From positions 1 through 26,844 of the forward strand of contig JBNJEA010000032.1 in NCBI GenBank assembly GCA_051745395.1: a DNA stretch of 26,844 bases, written 5' to 3'. The stretch comes from JBNJEA01 sp051745395. GTDB lineage: Bacteria; Desulfobacterota; Desulfobacteria; Desulfobacterales; Desulfosalsimonadaceae. How positions within the stretch are numbered: the first letter of the stretch is position 1; every line of letters begins with the position of its first letter. Below the pieces are notes generated by a model. It did no database searches, was not told the DNA's origin, and worked only from the letters and a program-made list of their open reading frames with translations. The translations under genes and the position numbers were made by a program. Positions 8,433-16,282 of this stretch are shown here, piece after piece.

Positions 8433-8460
8433 CGAGCCGGCCGCATCCCAGCCCGGCTCG
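8433..8460. other. Perfect 8-bp stem-loop
   Basis: CGAGCCGG (8433-8440) pairs with CCGGCTCG (8453-8460) across a 12-base loop. There is no T-run on either side, so it is not a typical intrinsic terminator. It could be an operator or just part of the repeat-rich spacer. Confidence 0.35.
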
Positions 8461-8486
8461 GCTTTGACGAAAGCGGCGCGATAATG

Positions 8487-8571
8487 TTGACAATACCGGC
8501 GATATCGGGTAGCAGTAAATTATGGTTAAACCCTCAAACGATGCACGCACCAGGACACAATCGTTTATACT
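8487..8571 (+). promoter_or_regulatory. Weak promoter candidates for the hydantoinase-HDAC operon
   Basis: A perfect -35 hexamer TTGACA (8487-8492) is followed 17 bases later by a poor -10 (TAGCAG, 8510-8515). A good -10, TATACT (8566-8571), has only a poor -35 (TGCACG, 8542-8547). One of these, or an activator-dependent version, may start transcription about 80-140 bases before the gene at 8656. This is a prediction from hexamer matching only. Confidence 0.25.
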
Positions 8572-8655
8572 GCCAAGGCCGTGCAATGCTTTCCGGCACG
8601 CGCGCCGATGCCATGCCCATCAACTTCGAAGACATCACAGTTGCAGGTACAGACC

Positions 8656-10350
8656 ATGATTATTGGATTAGATGTTGGCGGCACCCACACGGATGTGGTT
8701 TTGCTGGGCGGAAAGGGACTGGAAAACCGGATCAAGGTGCCCACCGACACCTCGGCCCTGTTTCATACGGTTTTAACGGGCCTGGAACGGATCACCGAAC
8801 ACATTGACCCCCAGCAGGTCACCCATGTGGTACTTTCCACCACACTGACCACAAACGCCATCATTGAAAATAAACTGGCGCCGGTGGGCATGATCGTCAC
8901 TTGCGGCCCCGGCATCCATCCGGGAAATTTCCGGACCGGTGAGTCTTTCTACACCGTTGCCGGCGCCATGGACCACAGCGGCCGCGAAATCGAGGCCGTG
9001 GATTCGGCCGCCGTCCGTGAAGCTGCCCGGCAAATGACGGCCGACGGCATCCGCCATGTGGGCGTGGTGGGCAAGTTTTCCGCCAGAAACCCGGCCCATG
9101 AAATCGAAATCGCCGAACAGATCAAACCGATGTTTGAAAAGGTCTTTTTGGGCCACCGCATATCCGGCAATTTCAGTTTCCCCCGCAGAATCGCCACAAC
9201 CTTTTTAAACACCTCGGTCTACCCGGTGCACAAGACCTTTTTCGAAGCCGTCGAGTCCTCTTTGCGGCAAAAGGGCTTTTCGGTGCCGATCTACATTCTA
9301 AAAGCCGACGGCGGTACCATGGATTTTAAAACCGCCATTGACTTTCCCGGCCAGTCGATCCTTTCCGGCCCGGCGGCCAGTGTTATGGGATCGGTGGCCT
9401 TTGCCGACCCGGAAGCCGAAACCATCGTGCTCGACATCGGCGGCACCACCACGGACATGGCGGTTATGATCAAGGGCGTGCCGGTGCTCGCCCCCCACGG
9501 CGCCGAAATCAATGAATACAAAACCCTGATCCGGGCCCTGCACACCCATTCGGTGGGCATCGGGGGCGACAGCGTCGTCCGGACAGACGGCAAAACCGTA
9601 ACCATCGGCCCGGACCGTGCGGGACCGGCCCTGGCTTATGGCGGCCCGGCGCCCACCCCCACCGACGCATTGTATGTGCTGGGCAAAGGCGGCCAAGGCG
9701 ATCACGCGGCCGCTGAAAAGGGCATGGCGGCTATCGCCGAACGCCTCGGGGTCACCACCAAGGCTGCGGCCTACCGGGTGTTTGACCAGACGTGCCGGCA
9801 GATCCTGGAAAAGGCCCGGGAAATGGTGGACAAGATCAACAGCCAGCCCGTCTACACGGTCCATGAAGCACTGAAGGGCCACCAGATCAATCCGGATCAC
9901 TTGCTGGTACTGGGCGGGCCGGCGCCGCATTTTGCCGAACACCTCCAGTCCATTTCCGGATACACGGTCGGCAAGGTGCCCGAGTGGGATGTGGCCAACG
10001 CCATCGGCACGGCCCTTTCGCGCACCACCTGCGAGGTGACCCTTTTTGCCGACACGTACAAGTGCCAGGCCACCGCCCCCGAAGAAATGATGATGGAGCA
10101 GATCCATCCCCGGTTTTCCCTCAAGGAGGCACGCGAAATGGCCCATGACCTGTTGATGAAAAAAGCCATCCGCGAAGGCGCCCACACCGAAGACCTGGAA
10201 ACCGATGTCTTAGAAATGCTTGAATTCAACATGGTTCGCAACTTCCGGCTCATCGGGCGCAACTACCGGATCAAGCTCCAGGTACGCCCCGGCCTGATCC
10301 ACTCCTATGAACAGGTCACCCGGCGGCTACACGGGCAGCAAAATCGGTAA
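8656..10350 (+). CDS. Hydantoinase/oxoprolinase-like ASKHA ATPase (HyuA-type)
   Basis: A 564-residue protein of the hydantoinase A/5-oxoprolinase superfamily, whose members use ATP to open or activate cyclic amides and related substrates. The phosphate-binding motif GLDVGGTHTD is at residues 4-13, and the second, DIGGTTTD, at 260-267. The Gly-rich LGGPAP near residue 420 fits the third nucleotide-binding segment. Classical family enzymes need a separate or fused B subunit; none is present here. The frame continues upstream to 8581, but the family motif begins immediately after the ATG at 8656, which has an AGG-type Shine-Dalgarno, so I use that. It is followed after 43 bases by a deacetylase-fold gene on the same strand, suggesting an operon. 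Substrate is unknown, and the annotation as a hydantoinase is at fold level only. Confidence 0.85.
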   Translation: MIIGLDVGGTHTDVVLLGGKGLENRIKVPTDTSALFHTVLTGLERITEHIDPQQVTHVVLSTTLTTNAIIENKLAPVGMIVTCGPGIHPGNFRTGESFYTVAGAMDHSGREIEAVDSAAVREAARQMTADGIRHVGVVGKFSARNPAHEIEIAEQIKPMFEKVFLGHRISGNFSFPRRIATTFLNTSVYPVHKTFFEAVESSLRQKGFSVPIYILKADGGTMDFKTAIDFPGQSILSGPAASVMGSVAFADPEAETIVLDIGGTTTDMAVMIKGVPVLAPHGAEINEYKTLIRALHTHSVGIGGDSVVRTDGKTVTIGPDRAGPALAYGGPAPTPTDALYVLGKGGQGDHAAAEKGMAAIAERLGVTTKAAAYRVFDQTCRQILEKAREMVDKINSQPVYTVHEALKGHQINPDHLLVLGGPAPHFAEHLQSISGYTVGKVPEWDVANAIGTALSRTTCEVTLFADTYKCQATAPEEMMMEQIHPRFSLKEAREMAHDLLMKKAIREGAHTEDLETDVLEMLEFNMVRNFRLIGRNYRIKLQVRPGLIHSYEQVTRRLHGQQNR

Positions 10351-10393
10351 CCCGGGATAATTAACGGCTTACGCGCGCATAACGGAGTTTAAC

Positions 10394-11710
10394 ATGTTAA
10401 AAGCCAGACACCAAACCGGCCTTGTTTTCTTTCCGGCGTTCGACTGGGCCATTTCCGCCACACACCCGGAAAGGGAAGAACGGCTGCTTTATACCCAGGA
10501 CCAGATCCTGGAAGAAGGGCTGTTCGACATTGACGGTATTCAGGAATTGAAAGCCGAGGTCGTGGATATCAAGGATGTCCAGCGGGTGCACTTCTGCGTG
10601 CCCGATGCCTGGAAAATCATGACCGAATCGCATTTCATCAGTGCGGGAGGGGCCAAAACCATCGGGCGCGCCTGCATGGAAAAGCAAATCGAACGGGGCT
10701 TTGCACTGGTGCGACCGCCGGGCCACCATGCCATGCGGGTAATCCACGGCGGCCGGGGGTTTTGCAACGTCAACAACGAAGCCATCATGATCGAATACCT
10801 GCGCCAGGCCTACGGCATCGACCGGGTGGCCATCATTGACACCGACTGCCACCACGGCGACGGCACCCAGGACATTTACTGGCACGACCCCGACACCCTG
10901 TTTATTTCCATGCACCAGGACGGCCGCACCCTGTATCCGGGATCGGGATTTTCCCGGGAAATCGGCGGGCCCACGGCGGCCGGCAGCACCCTTAACATCC
11001 CGCTGCCGCCCTATACGGCCGAAGAGGGATTTCTCTACGTCATCGATAACGCCGTGCTGCCCATACTCGACGAGTTCAAGCCGGATTTGATCATCAATTC
11101 CGCCGGCCAGGACAACCATTTCACCGATCCGTTGACCAACATGAATTTCTCGGCCAAGGGGTATGCCGATCTCACGACGCGCTTAAAAGCCGATATCGCA
11201 GTGCTTGAAGGCGGCTATTCCATCGAGGGGGCGCTGCCCTATGTCAACATGGGCATTGTCCTGGCCATGGCCGGCCTGGACTACAGCCACGTCCGGGAGC
11301 CCGATTACGACCCCGAACGGCTCCGGCAAACCGCAGAAATCACGAATTCAATTGAAAAAACATGCCGCAAGGTCCTCGATACCTGGCGGGACCGGCATAA
11401 CATCCGCGAACAGCTCCAGAACAACAAAATCGTCGATGAACGGCAGCGCAGCGTCTTTTACGATACCGACGGCATTTACGAAACGCAGCTGGAAACCATC
11501 CAGCTCTGCCGGGACTGCAGCGGGGCACTCAAAATCGATTCCTCCGCCGATACCGGCGCACATGTCCTGGCCGTCCATATCCCCAGAAAAGCCTGCGGCA
11601 ACTGCCGGCAAACCGGCCACCAGTGGTATGAAACCGCCGATCTGGGCCGCTACGACATGGTCATACTCCAGGACCGGCCCGAGGATCAGTACCTGGTGAG
11701 AAAGAAATGA
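10394..11710 (+). CDS. Histone-deacetylase-fold Zn amidohydrolase with C-terminal zinc ribbon
   Basis: A 438-residue member of the arginase/deacetylase fold (AcuC, acetylpolyamine amidohydrolase and HDAC family), which cleaves N-acyl bonds with zinc. Active-site residues are all recognisable: His111-His112 in RPPGHHA, the DTDCHHGDG segment with zinc ligands Asp151 and His153, Asp240 in SAGQDNHFTDPL as third ligand, and Tyr275 in LEGGYSIEG. The catalytic domain ends near residue 330. A C-terminal extension of about 100 residues carries Cys372-x2-Cys375 and Cys401-x2-Cys404, a likely zinc ribbon not usual in bacterial deacetylases of this class. GGAG lies eight bases before the ATG. It probably shares a transcript with the hydantoinase-like gene upstream. 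The substrate could be a polyamine, an acylated sugar or amino acid, or an acyl-lysine protein; nothing here decides. Confidence 0.88.
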   Translation: MLKARHQTGLVFFPAFDWAISATHPEREERLLYTQDQILEEGLFDIDGIQELKAEVVDIKDVQRVHFCVPDAWKIMTESHFISAGGAKTIGRACMEKQIERGFALVRPPGHHAMRVIHGGRGFCNVNNEAIMIEYLRQAYGIDRVAIIDTDCHHGDGTQDIYWHDPDTLFISMHQDGRTLYPGSGFSREIGGPTAAGSTLNIPLPPYTAEEGFLYVIDNAVLPILDEFKPDLIINSAGQDNHFTDPLTNMNFSAKGYADLTTRLKADIAVLEGGYSIEGALPYVNMGIVLAMAGLDYSHVREPDYDPERLRQTAEITNSIEKTCRKVLDTWRDRHNIREQLQNNKIVDERQRSVFYDTDGIYETQLETIQLCRDCSGALKIDSSADTGAHVLAVHIPRKACGNCRQTGHQWYETADLGRYDMVILQDRPEDQYLVRKK

Positions 11711-11745
11711 TGGTTCATGCCGTTGCACCGGCACAAACCGCTTAT

Positions 11746-11815
11746 AGGTAACTTTAGGTTCAAGGTCTAAAGTTTAAGGTGTAAGGTCTGAGGTGTAAGG
11801 TGTAAGGTAAAAAAA
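11746..11815. repeat. Degenerate heptamer array, GGTGTAA orientation
   Basis: Imperfect copies of a 7-base unit (AAGGTGT / AAGGTCT) are strung across this stretch, cleanest at 11776-11808. They are the reverse complement of the TTACACC units at 11911-11993, so the two arrays could pair into a long imperfect hairpin around a spacer of about 95 bases. Confidence 0.75.
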
Positions 11816-11817
11816 CC

Positions 11818-11840
11818 CAGTGCCTCAGTGCCTTAGTGCC
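11818..11840. repeat. Short 8-base tandem (CAGTGCCT)
   Basis: Two copies of CAGTGCCT followed by TAGTGCC. It is a small separate tandem in the spacer between the two heptamer arms. Confidence 0.6.
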
Positions 11841-11910
11841 GCCATTCCGGAGTTCCTTTCTGCAAAAATGCCGCCGCGGCGGAATAGAGAGCTTTTTACG
11901 AAGCCATCAA

Positions 11911-11993
11911 ACCTTACACCTTACACCTTACACCTTATACCTTATACCTTATACCTTATACCTTACACCTTATACCTGATAACCTTACACCTT
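11911..11993. repeat. Heptamer tandem repeat ACCTTAY abutting the epmA start
   Basis: Nine uninterrupted units of ACCTTAC/ACCTTAT occupy 11911-11973 (three C-type, four T-type, one C-type, one T-type), then degenerate copies reach 11993. The array ends six bases before the epmA ATG and takes the place where a Shine-Dalgarno should be. Slipped-strand length change is plausible for such an array. Confidence 0.92.
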
Positions 11994-11998
11994 CTTCC

Positions 11999-12919
11999 AT
12001 GCCCGGATTCCGACAAGCCCAGATCAAATCCAACCTTTCCCTCCGGCAGGCGGTTGTTGCCGCCATCCGGGATTTTTTTGTCCAAAACGGCTTTCTGGAA
12101 GTCCAGACCCCCGTCCGAATGGCCGCGCCGGCGCCCGAGCCGCACATCGATGCCGTCGCCGCAGACGGCGGGTGGCTGCAGACCTCGCCGGAGCTTTACA
12201 TGAAGCGCCTGATCGCCGCCGGGTTCGAAAAGGTTTTCCAGATCTGTCCCTGCTTTCGGCAAGGCGAACGGGGGCGGCGCCACCTGCCCGAATTTACCAT
12301 GCTGGAATGGTACGCGGCGGGCGCAGATTACCGGGAGATGATGGGGCAGACCGAAAACCTGCTTTACCACGTCTGCCGCAAGGTCCGGGGCGATGATCAC
12401 CTGGTCTGTCAGGGCCGAAATATCGATCTAACACCGCCCTGGCCGAAACTCTCCGTGGCCGAGGCATTCGACCGGTATGCGCATATGGACATGGCCGCCG
12501 CCCTGGCCGAAGACCGGTTTGACGAGCAAATCACCATGTCCGTCGCCCCCCGGCTCGATGCCGGCCGGCCGGTGATCCTGTATGATTTTCCCGCCCAACG
12601 CACCCCCCTGGCCAAAACCTGTGCCGACAACCCGGGCCTGGCCCAGCGGTTTGAACTCTACGTGGCCGGCATTGAACTCTGCAACGCCTTTTCCGAACTT
12701 ACCGATGCCGCTGAACAGCGCCGCCGGTTTGAAACGGAACTTTTTCGCCGAACGACGGCCGGCCGACCCGAATATCCCATGCCGGCGGCTTTTCTCGACG
12801 CATTGGCCGACATGCCCGAAGCGGCCGGAAATGCCCTGGGTCTTGACCGGCTGGTGATGCTTTTTGCCGATACGGACTGCATTGACGATATAACGGCCTT
12901 TGTGCCCGAAGAAGACTGA
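11999..12919 (+). CDS. epmA: EF-P lysyl-lysine ligase family (EpmA/GenX/PoxA)
   Basis: A 306-residue class II lysyl-tRNA-synthetase-like protein without the anticodon-binding domain. EpmA attaches (R)-beta-lysine to elongation factor P, helping ribosomes through polyproline. Class II motif 2 is visible in FRQGERGRRHLPEFTMLEWY, the amino-acid site in GIELCNAFSELTDA, and motif 3 in GNALGLDRLVMLF. Length and order match E. coli EpmA (325). The ATG at 11999 is the only start: the same frame is open upstream to a stop at 11885 but holds no ATG, GTG or TTG, and downstream starts would remove conserved sequence. No Shine-Dalgarno is present because a heptamer repeat fills the leader. EpmB, which makes beta-lysine, and efp are not in the window, so the ligated amino acid is uncertain. 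Confidence 0.92.
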   Translation: MPGFRQAQIKSNLSLRQAVVAAIRDFFVQNGFLEVQTPVRMAAPAPEPHIDAVAADGGWLQTSPELYMKRLIAAGFEKVFQICPCFRQGERGRRHLPEFTMLEWYAAGADYREMMGQTENLLYHVCRKVRGDDHLVCQGRNIDLTPPWPKLSVAEAFDRYAHMDMAAALAEDRFDEQITMSVAPRLDAGRPVILYDFPAQRTPLAKTCADNPGLAQRFELYVAGIELCNAFSELTDAAEQRRRFETELFRRTTAGRPEYPMPAAFLDALADMPEAAGNALGLDRLVMLFADTDCIDDITAFVPEED

Positions 12920-13062
12920 CCGGCCAGGCCCCAAAAAACACGCAAAAGCCACCGAAAAGACGCCGAATGGACTTTTTCAGGCGGATTTGGCGTGTGTCGG
13001 TGATACACAACCGCATTTGCGGACCCCTCCCTGGATTCGGGAAATAAACGAACCGAATCCGT

Positions 13063-13091
13063 TTGACCCCTGCGGCCGGCTCAGTTATAAG
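13063..13091 (+). promoter_or_regulatory. Sigma-70-type promoter for the lytic transglycosylase gene
   Basis: TTGACC (13063-13068), a 17-base spacer and TATAAG (13086-13091) each match five of six consensus positions. Transcription would start near 13098, leaving a leader of about 35 bases before the ATG at 13134. This also argues against any start upstream of that ATG. Confidence 0.6.
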
Positions 13092-13133
13092 GACTCCAGT
13101 GAACCCCACAGGCAAGCGCAAACGGATTTTGCA

Positions 13134-13745
13134 ATGAAAATGCGTCCCCCATCATCTCTTCCGGCACTGTTTTTCCGGCTATGCATCCCGATCGGTTTTC
13201 TTTTTATGGCCCCCCATGCCGGAAGTGCCGGCGAAATTTATTTCTACATCGATGAACAGGGGGTCCATCACTACTCCGACGCCCCGACCTCGTCGAAATA
13301 CGTACCGTCATCCCTTGATTTTCCCGAACCGGCCGGGAACTTGTCCATTGCGGCCTATGACAGCATCATCCGCGAGGCGGCCCAATCCAACGAAGTGGAA
13401 TGCGCCCTGGTCAAGGCAGTGATCAAGGCGGAGTCGGCTTTCAACCCCGAGGCCGTCTCCACGGCCGGGGCCCGGGGGCTGATGCAGATCATGCCGGCCA
13501 ATTTCGACACATTTGGCCTCGGCGACCCGTTTAACCCCGAAGAAAACATCCACGCCGGCACCCGCTACTTAAAGCAGCTCATAACCCGCTATGACGGCGA
13601 TCTTCACCTGGCCCTGGCCGCCTACAACGCCGGGCCCAAAGCCGTGGACCAATACAGCGGCATACCGCCGTACGAAGAAACCCGAAACTATGTGGATCGG
13701 GTGCTGGCCTATTATGACCGCTACAGCCGGAAAGAGCACCCCTGA
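13134..13745 (+). CDS. Secreted lytic transglycosylase (SLT domain)
   Basis: A 203-residue exported enzyme that cleaves the MurNAc-GlcNAc bond in peptidoglycan, leaving 1,6-anhydro ends. Residues 1-33 form a signal peptide (MKMRPP..., a hydrophobic run, then AGSAGEIYF). Residues 34-60 resemble the DUF4124-type beta module (IYFYIDEQGVHHYSDAP). The SLT domain covers about 75-195 with catalytic Glu100 in KAESAFNP, followed by GARGLMQIMP and ALAAYNAGPKAVDQY. The frame is open back to 12900, inside the end of epmA, but that extension has no signal peptide and precedes the promoter at 13063-13091, so the ATG at 13134 (or 13140) is preferred. The ribosome-binding site is weak (GGA). There is no lipobox Cys, so it is periplasmic rather than a lipoprotein. 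Confidence 0.92.
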   Translation: MKMRPPSSLPALFFRLCIPIGFLFMAPHAGSAGEIYFYIDEQGVHHYSDAPTSSKYVPSSLDFPEPAGNLSIAAYDSIIREAAQSNEVECALVKAVIKAESAFNPEAVSTAGARGLMQIMPANFDTFGLGDPFNPEENIHAGTRYLKQLITRYDGDLHLALAAYNAGPKAVDQYSGIPPYEETRNYVDRVLAYYDRYSRKEHP

Positions 13746-13808
13746 TCGCTTCATCTGCCCCAACTTGCGGGATTGTTTTTTTAACAGCAACGGACCGGAA
13801 ACAATTAC

Positions 13809-14468
13809 ATGACCCCTCCAATCGAAAAATTACAAAAAATTTACAACCTTTATGACCGCCACGTCGACACACTGGACCTGGCCTGCGAAAAATACTGCGC
13901 CGACTGCTGCACGGCCAATGTCACCATGACGGGGCTGGAAGGCCGCCTGATTGTCGAATCGATAAGTGCGCAAGATTATCAGCCATTCTGCCGGCGCATC
14001 ACAGCCCACCGGCAGGCCCCCCGCTACCAGCCGGAAATCACCACCAACGAATATGCCCAGATCTGCATCAACGGCGAAACTCCGCCGGAAGACGGGCCTC
14101 CCGCAGACAGCGGCGCCTGTCCCCTGATCGAAAACGATGCCTGCCCGATCTATTCGATCCGGCCGTTTGGCTGCCGGTGCATGGTCTCGACCCGTACCTG
14201 CGGCCAATTCGGCCAGGCCGACATCGATGACTTCACCCTGACCGTCAACACGGTGTTTCTGCAGTGCATCGAACACCTCGACGCAGACGGCTGGTTCGGC
14301 AACTTCACCGACGTACTGGCCCGGTTGATAATAGGCGACCCAAAGGACGGCCATCCCGGCCCGACCGTTTCCAATCGCCGCCTGCCGGCGTTGCTGGTGC
14401 CTCCGCCACACCGGGAAAAAATCGACCCGATCGTCAAAGCGTTACATGCCATTATCGACGGCCCCTGA
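13809..14468 (+). CDS. YkgJ-like cysteine-cluster protein
   Basis: A 219-residue soluble protein with the cluster Cys26-x3-Cys30-x2-Cys33-Cys34 near the N-terminus, then CPLIENDACPIYSIRPFGCRCM in the middle. This is the arrangement of the YkgJ/Fe-S oxidoreductase-like family (CxxxCxxCC ... CxIYxxRPxxCR), presumed to bind zinc or an iron-sulfur cluster. The biochemical role of the family is not established. The C-terminal third lacks cysteines and has no recognisable domain. It follows the lytic transglycosylase by 63 bases on the same strand and may share its transcript. The start codon is supported by position only; the Shine-Dalgarno is poor. Confidence 0.8.
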   Translation: MTPPIEKLQKIYNLYDRHVDTLDLACEKYCADCCTANVTMTGLEGRLIVESISAQDYQPFCRRITAHRQAPRYQPEITTNEYAQICINGETPPEDGPPADSGACPLIENDACPIYSIRPFGCRCMVSTRTCGQFGQADIDDFTLTVNTVFLQCIEHLDADGWFGNFTDVLARLIIGDPKDGHPGPTVSNRRLPALLVPPPHREKIDPIVKALHAIIDGP

Positions 14469-14506
14469 GCGGTCGGCCGCGGCGATGGCAAACTGCAATG
14501 CAATGC

Positions 14507-14535
14507 TTGACTTCACGGCCAAAAATATTTACAAG
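14507..14535 (+). promoter_or_regulatory. Candidate sigma-70 promoter for argS
   Basis: TTGACT (14507-14512), 17 bases, then TACAAG (14530-14535), matching five and four of six consensus positions. It lies about 70 bases before the argS ATG in a 138-base gap, where a promoter is expected. Confidence 0.45.
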
Positions 14536-14606
14536 TTGGATTTTCTGAGACACCACTGACCCGCCGCCGATACAATCAGAAACCAGAAATGACGTGACAG
14601 CAAATC

Positions 14607-16274
14607 ATGAAGGACAAACTGAGACAACTGGTGCGCGATGCGGCCCAAAAGGCCTATGATGCCGGCGATTTAACCTCGGATCAATTCCCGGATATCGCCA
14701 TCGAGGAACCCCGTGCCGATGCCCACGGGGACCTGGCCACCACCTTTGCCCTGGCCAGCGCCTCAGCCCAGAAGATGCCGCCCCGGAAAATCGCCGCAAC
14801 CATCGTCGGCCACTTAACCGATCCCGATGGCGTCATTGCCGAAACCGAAATCGCCGGGCCCGGCTTTATCAATTTTTTCATCTCACCGGCGGCATGGCAT
14901 CCCGTATTGACCGAAATCCACGAAAAAGACCGATATTACGGCGCCGCCGACCTGGGCCGGGGCTGCAAGGTCCAGGTGGAATTTGTCAGTGCCAACCCCA
15001 CGGGCCCCCTGCATGTGGGCCACGGCCGCGGGGCGGTGGTCGGCGACACCATTGCCGCCATTTTGTCCTTCTGCGGTTTTTTCACCGACCGGGAATACTA
15101 CATCAACGATGCCGGCCGGCAGATCCACACCCTGGGCAAGTCCGTTTTTCTGCGCTGCCGGCAGTTATCGGGCGCCAATGTCGATTTCCCGGAAGATGCC
15201 TACCAGGGCGACTACATCTATGACATGGCCCGCGCCGTTTTGGAGGAAAAAGGTGACTGGCTGTTTGCCTTAACCGAAGACGAAGCCATCCACCACTGCG
15301 CCGGCGATGCCGCCGGACAGATCCTGGCCGGCATCCGGGCGGATTTGCAGGCCCTGGGCATTGAATTCGACACGTGGTATTCTGAACAGAGCCTCTACGA
15401 TTCCGGTAAAGTGGAAACCGTAATCCGGTGGTTAAAGCAGCAAAACCTGATTTATGAAGCCGAAGGGGCCATGTGGTTTACGTCTTCTGCCTACGGCGAT
15501 GAAAAAGACCGCGTGGTGGTGCGGCAAAACGGCCAGACCACCTATTTCGCCTCCGACATCGCCTATCACCGGGACAAGTATGAACGCGGATACGACCGCG
15601 TCGTCGACGTCTGGGGGGCGGATCACCACGGCTACGTGCCCCGCCTAAACGCCGCGATTTCCGCATTTTCCCTCGATTCCGATCAGTTCCGGGTGATTTT
15701 GACCCAACTGGTCAACCTGCTGCGCAAGGGCACGCCGGTGTCCATGTCCACCCGGGCGGGCAAGTTCGTGACCCTGCGCGATGTTGTCGACGAGGTCGGC
15801 AGCGATGCGGCCCGGTTTATCTTTCTGACCCGGCACCATGAAAGCCCGCTGGATTTCGATCTGGACCTGGCCAAGGAAAAATCCAACGACAACCCGGTCT
15901 ACTACGTCCAGTACGTCTACGCCCGGATATCGAGCATCATGAACAAGGCAAAAACAGAATACGGCTTAGACCCGGCAGGCGCCGATGCCGAGGCCGTGGC
16001 ACAGCTGACCGAACCCGAGGAACTCACCCTCATCAAACACATGGCCCGGTACCCGGAAACCATCCAAAACAGCGCCAAACTGATGGAGCCGCACCGCATC
16101 GCCTACTATCTGATCGACCTGGCCGCCGCCTTCCACGCCTACTACAACAAGCACCGGGTGTTAACCGATGATCCCGTATTGAGTTCGGGCCGGCTCTACA
16201 TGGTGGTGGCCGTGCGCAAAGTGATTCGAAACGGCCTGAGCCTGCTCGGCGTCAGCGCCCCGGAAACCATGTAG
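14607..16274 (+). CDS. argS: Arginyl-tRNA synthetase
   Basis: A 555-residue class I synthetase that charges tRNA-Arg in the cytoplasm. The N-terminal Arg-tRNA-synthetase additional domain occupies about residues 1-90. The HIGH motif is His136-Val-Gly-His139 within SANPTGPLHVGHGRGA. The KMSKS loop is degenerate, as is common in ArgRS: MSTR at 380-383 in PVSMSTRAGKFV. The C-terminal DALR anticodon-binding domain covers about 440-555, starting near YVQYVYARISSI. Length is close to E. coli ArgS (577). It is followed after eight bases by the SPOR-domain gene, so the two are probably cotranscribed. Confidence 0.97.
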   Translation: MKDKLRQLVRDAAQKAYDAGDLTSDQFPDIAIEEPRADAHGDLATTFALASASAQKMPPRKIAATIVGHLTDPDGVIAETEIAGPGFINFFISPAAWHPVLTEIHEKDRYYGAADLGRGCKVQVEFVSANPTGPLHVGHGRGAVVGDTIAAILSFCGFFTDREYYINDAGRQIHTLGKSVFLRCRQLSGANVDFPEDAYQGDYIYDMARAVLEEKGDWLFALTEDEAIHHCAGDAAGQILAGIRADLQALGIEFDTWYSEQSLYDSGKVETVIRWLKQQNLIYEAEGAMWFTSSAYGDEKDRVVVRQNGQTTYFASDIAYHRDKYERGYDRVVDVWGADHHGYVPRLNAAISAFSLDSDQFRVILTQLVNLLRKGTPVSMSTRAGKFVTLRDVVDEVGSDAARFIFLTRHHESPLDFDLDLAKEKSNDNPVYYVQYVYARISSIMNKAKTEYGLDPAGADAEAVAQLTEPEELTLIKHMARYPETIQNSAKLMEPHRIAYYLIDLAAAFHAYYNKHRVLTDDPVLSSGRLYMVVAVRKVIRNGLSLLGVSAPETM

Positions 16275-16282
16275 GAAACCCC

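Larger units (their letters stand above)
8064..8655. other. Non-coding divergent intergenic region rich in repeats
   Basis: This 592-base stretch separates the minus-strand deaminase-glnE operon from the plus-strand hydantoinase-like gene. I see no credible gene in it; the short frames that cross it are repeat-derived. It holds three partial copies of a repeat family (8114-8178, 8262-8345 inverted, 8352-8415), a perfect 8-bp stem-loop (8433-8460) and two weak promoter candidates pointing right. Both divergent operons must draw their promoters from here. Confidence 0.75.

Noticed and set aside
8433..8460. Rho-independent terminator
   Set aside because: The stem is good but no T-run follows on either strand.
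8581..8655. Longer start for the hydantoinase-like gene
   Set aside because: The ATP-binding motif begins two residues after the ATG at 8656; the upstream 25 codons have no family similarity.
11911..11993. CRISPR-like array
   Set aside because: The unit is seven bases with no spacers; it is a simple tandem repeat.
11820..12203. Open frame rich in TLYLIPY-like repeats before epmA
   Set aside because: It is the heptamer array translated, then the wrong frame of epmA.
12900..13133. Upstream extension of the lytic transglycosylase
   Set aside because: It overlaps epmA and a strong promoter at 13063-13091, and would bury the signal peptide inside the protein.
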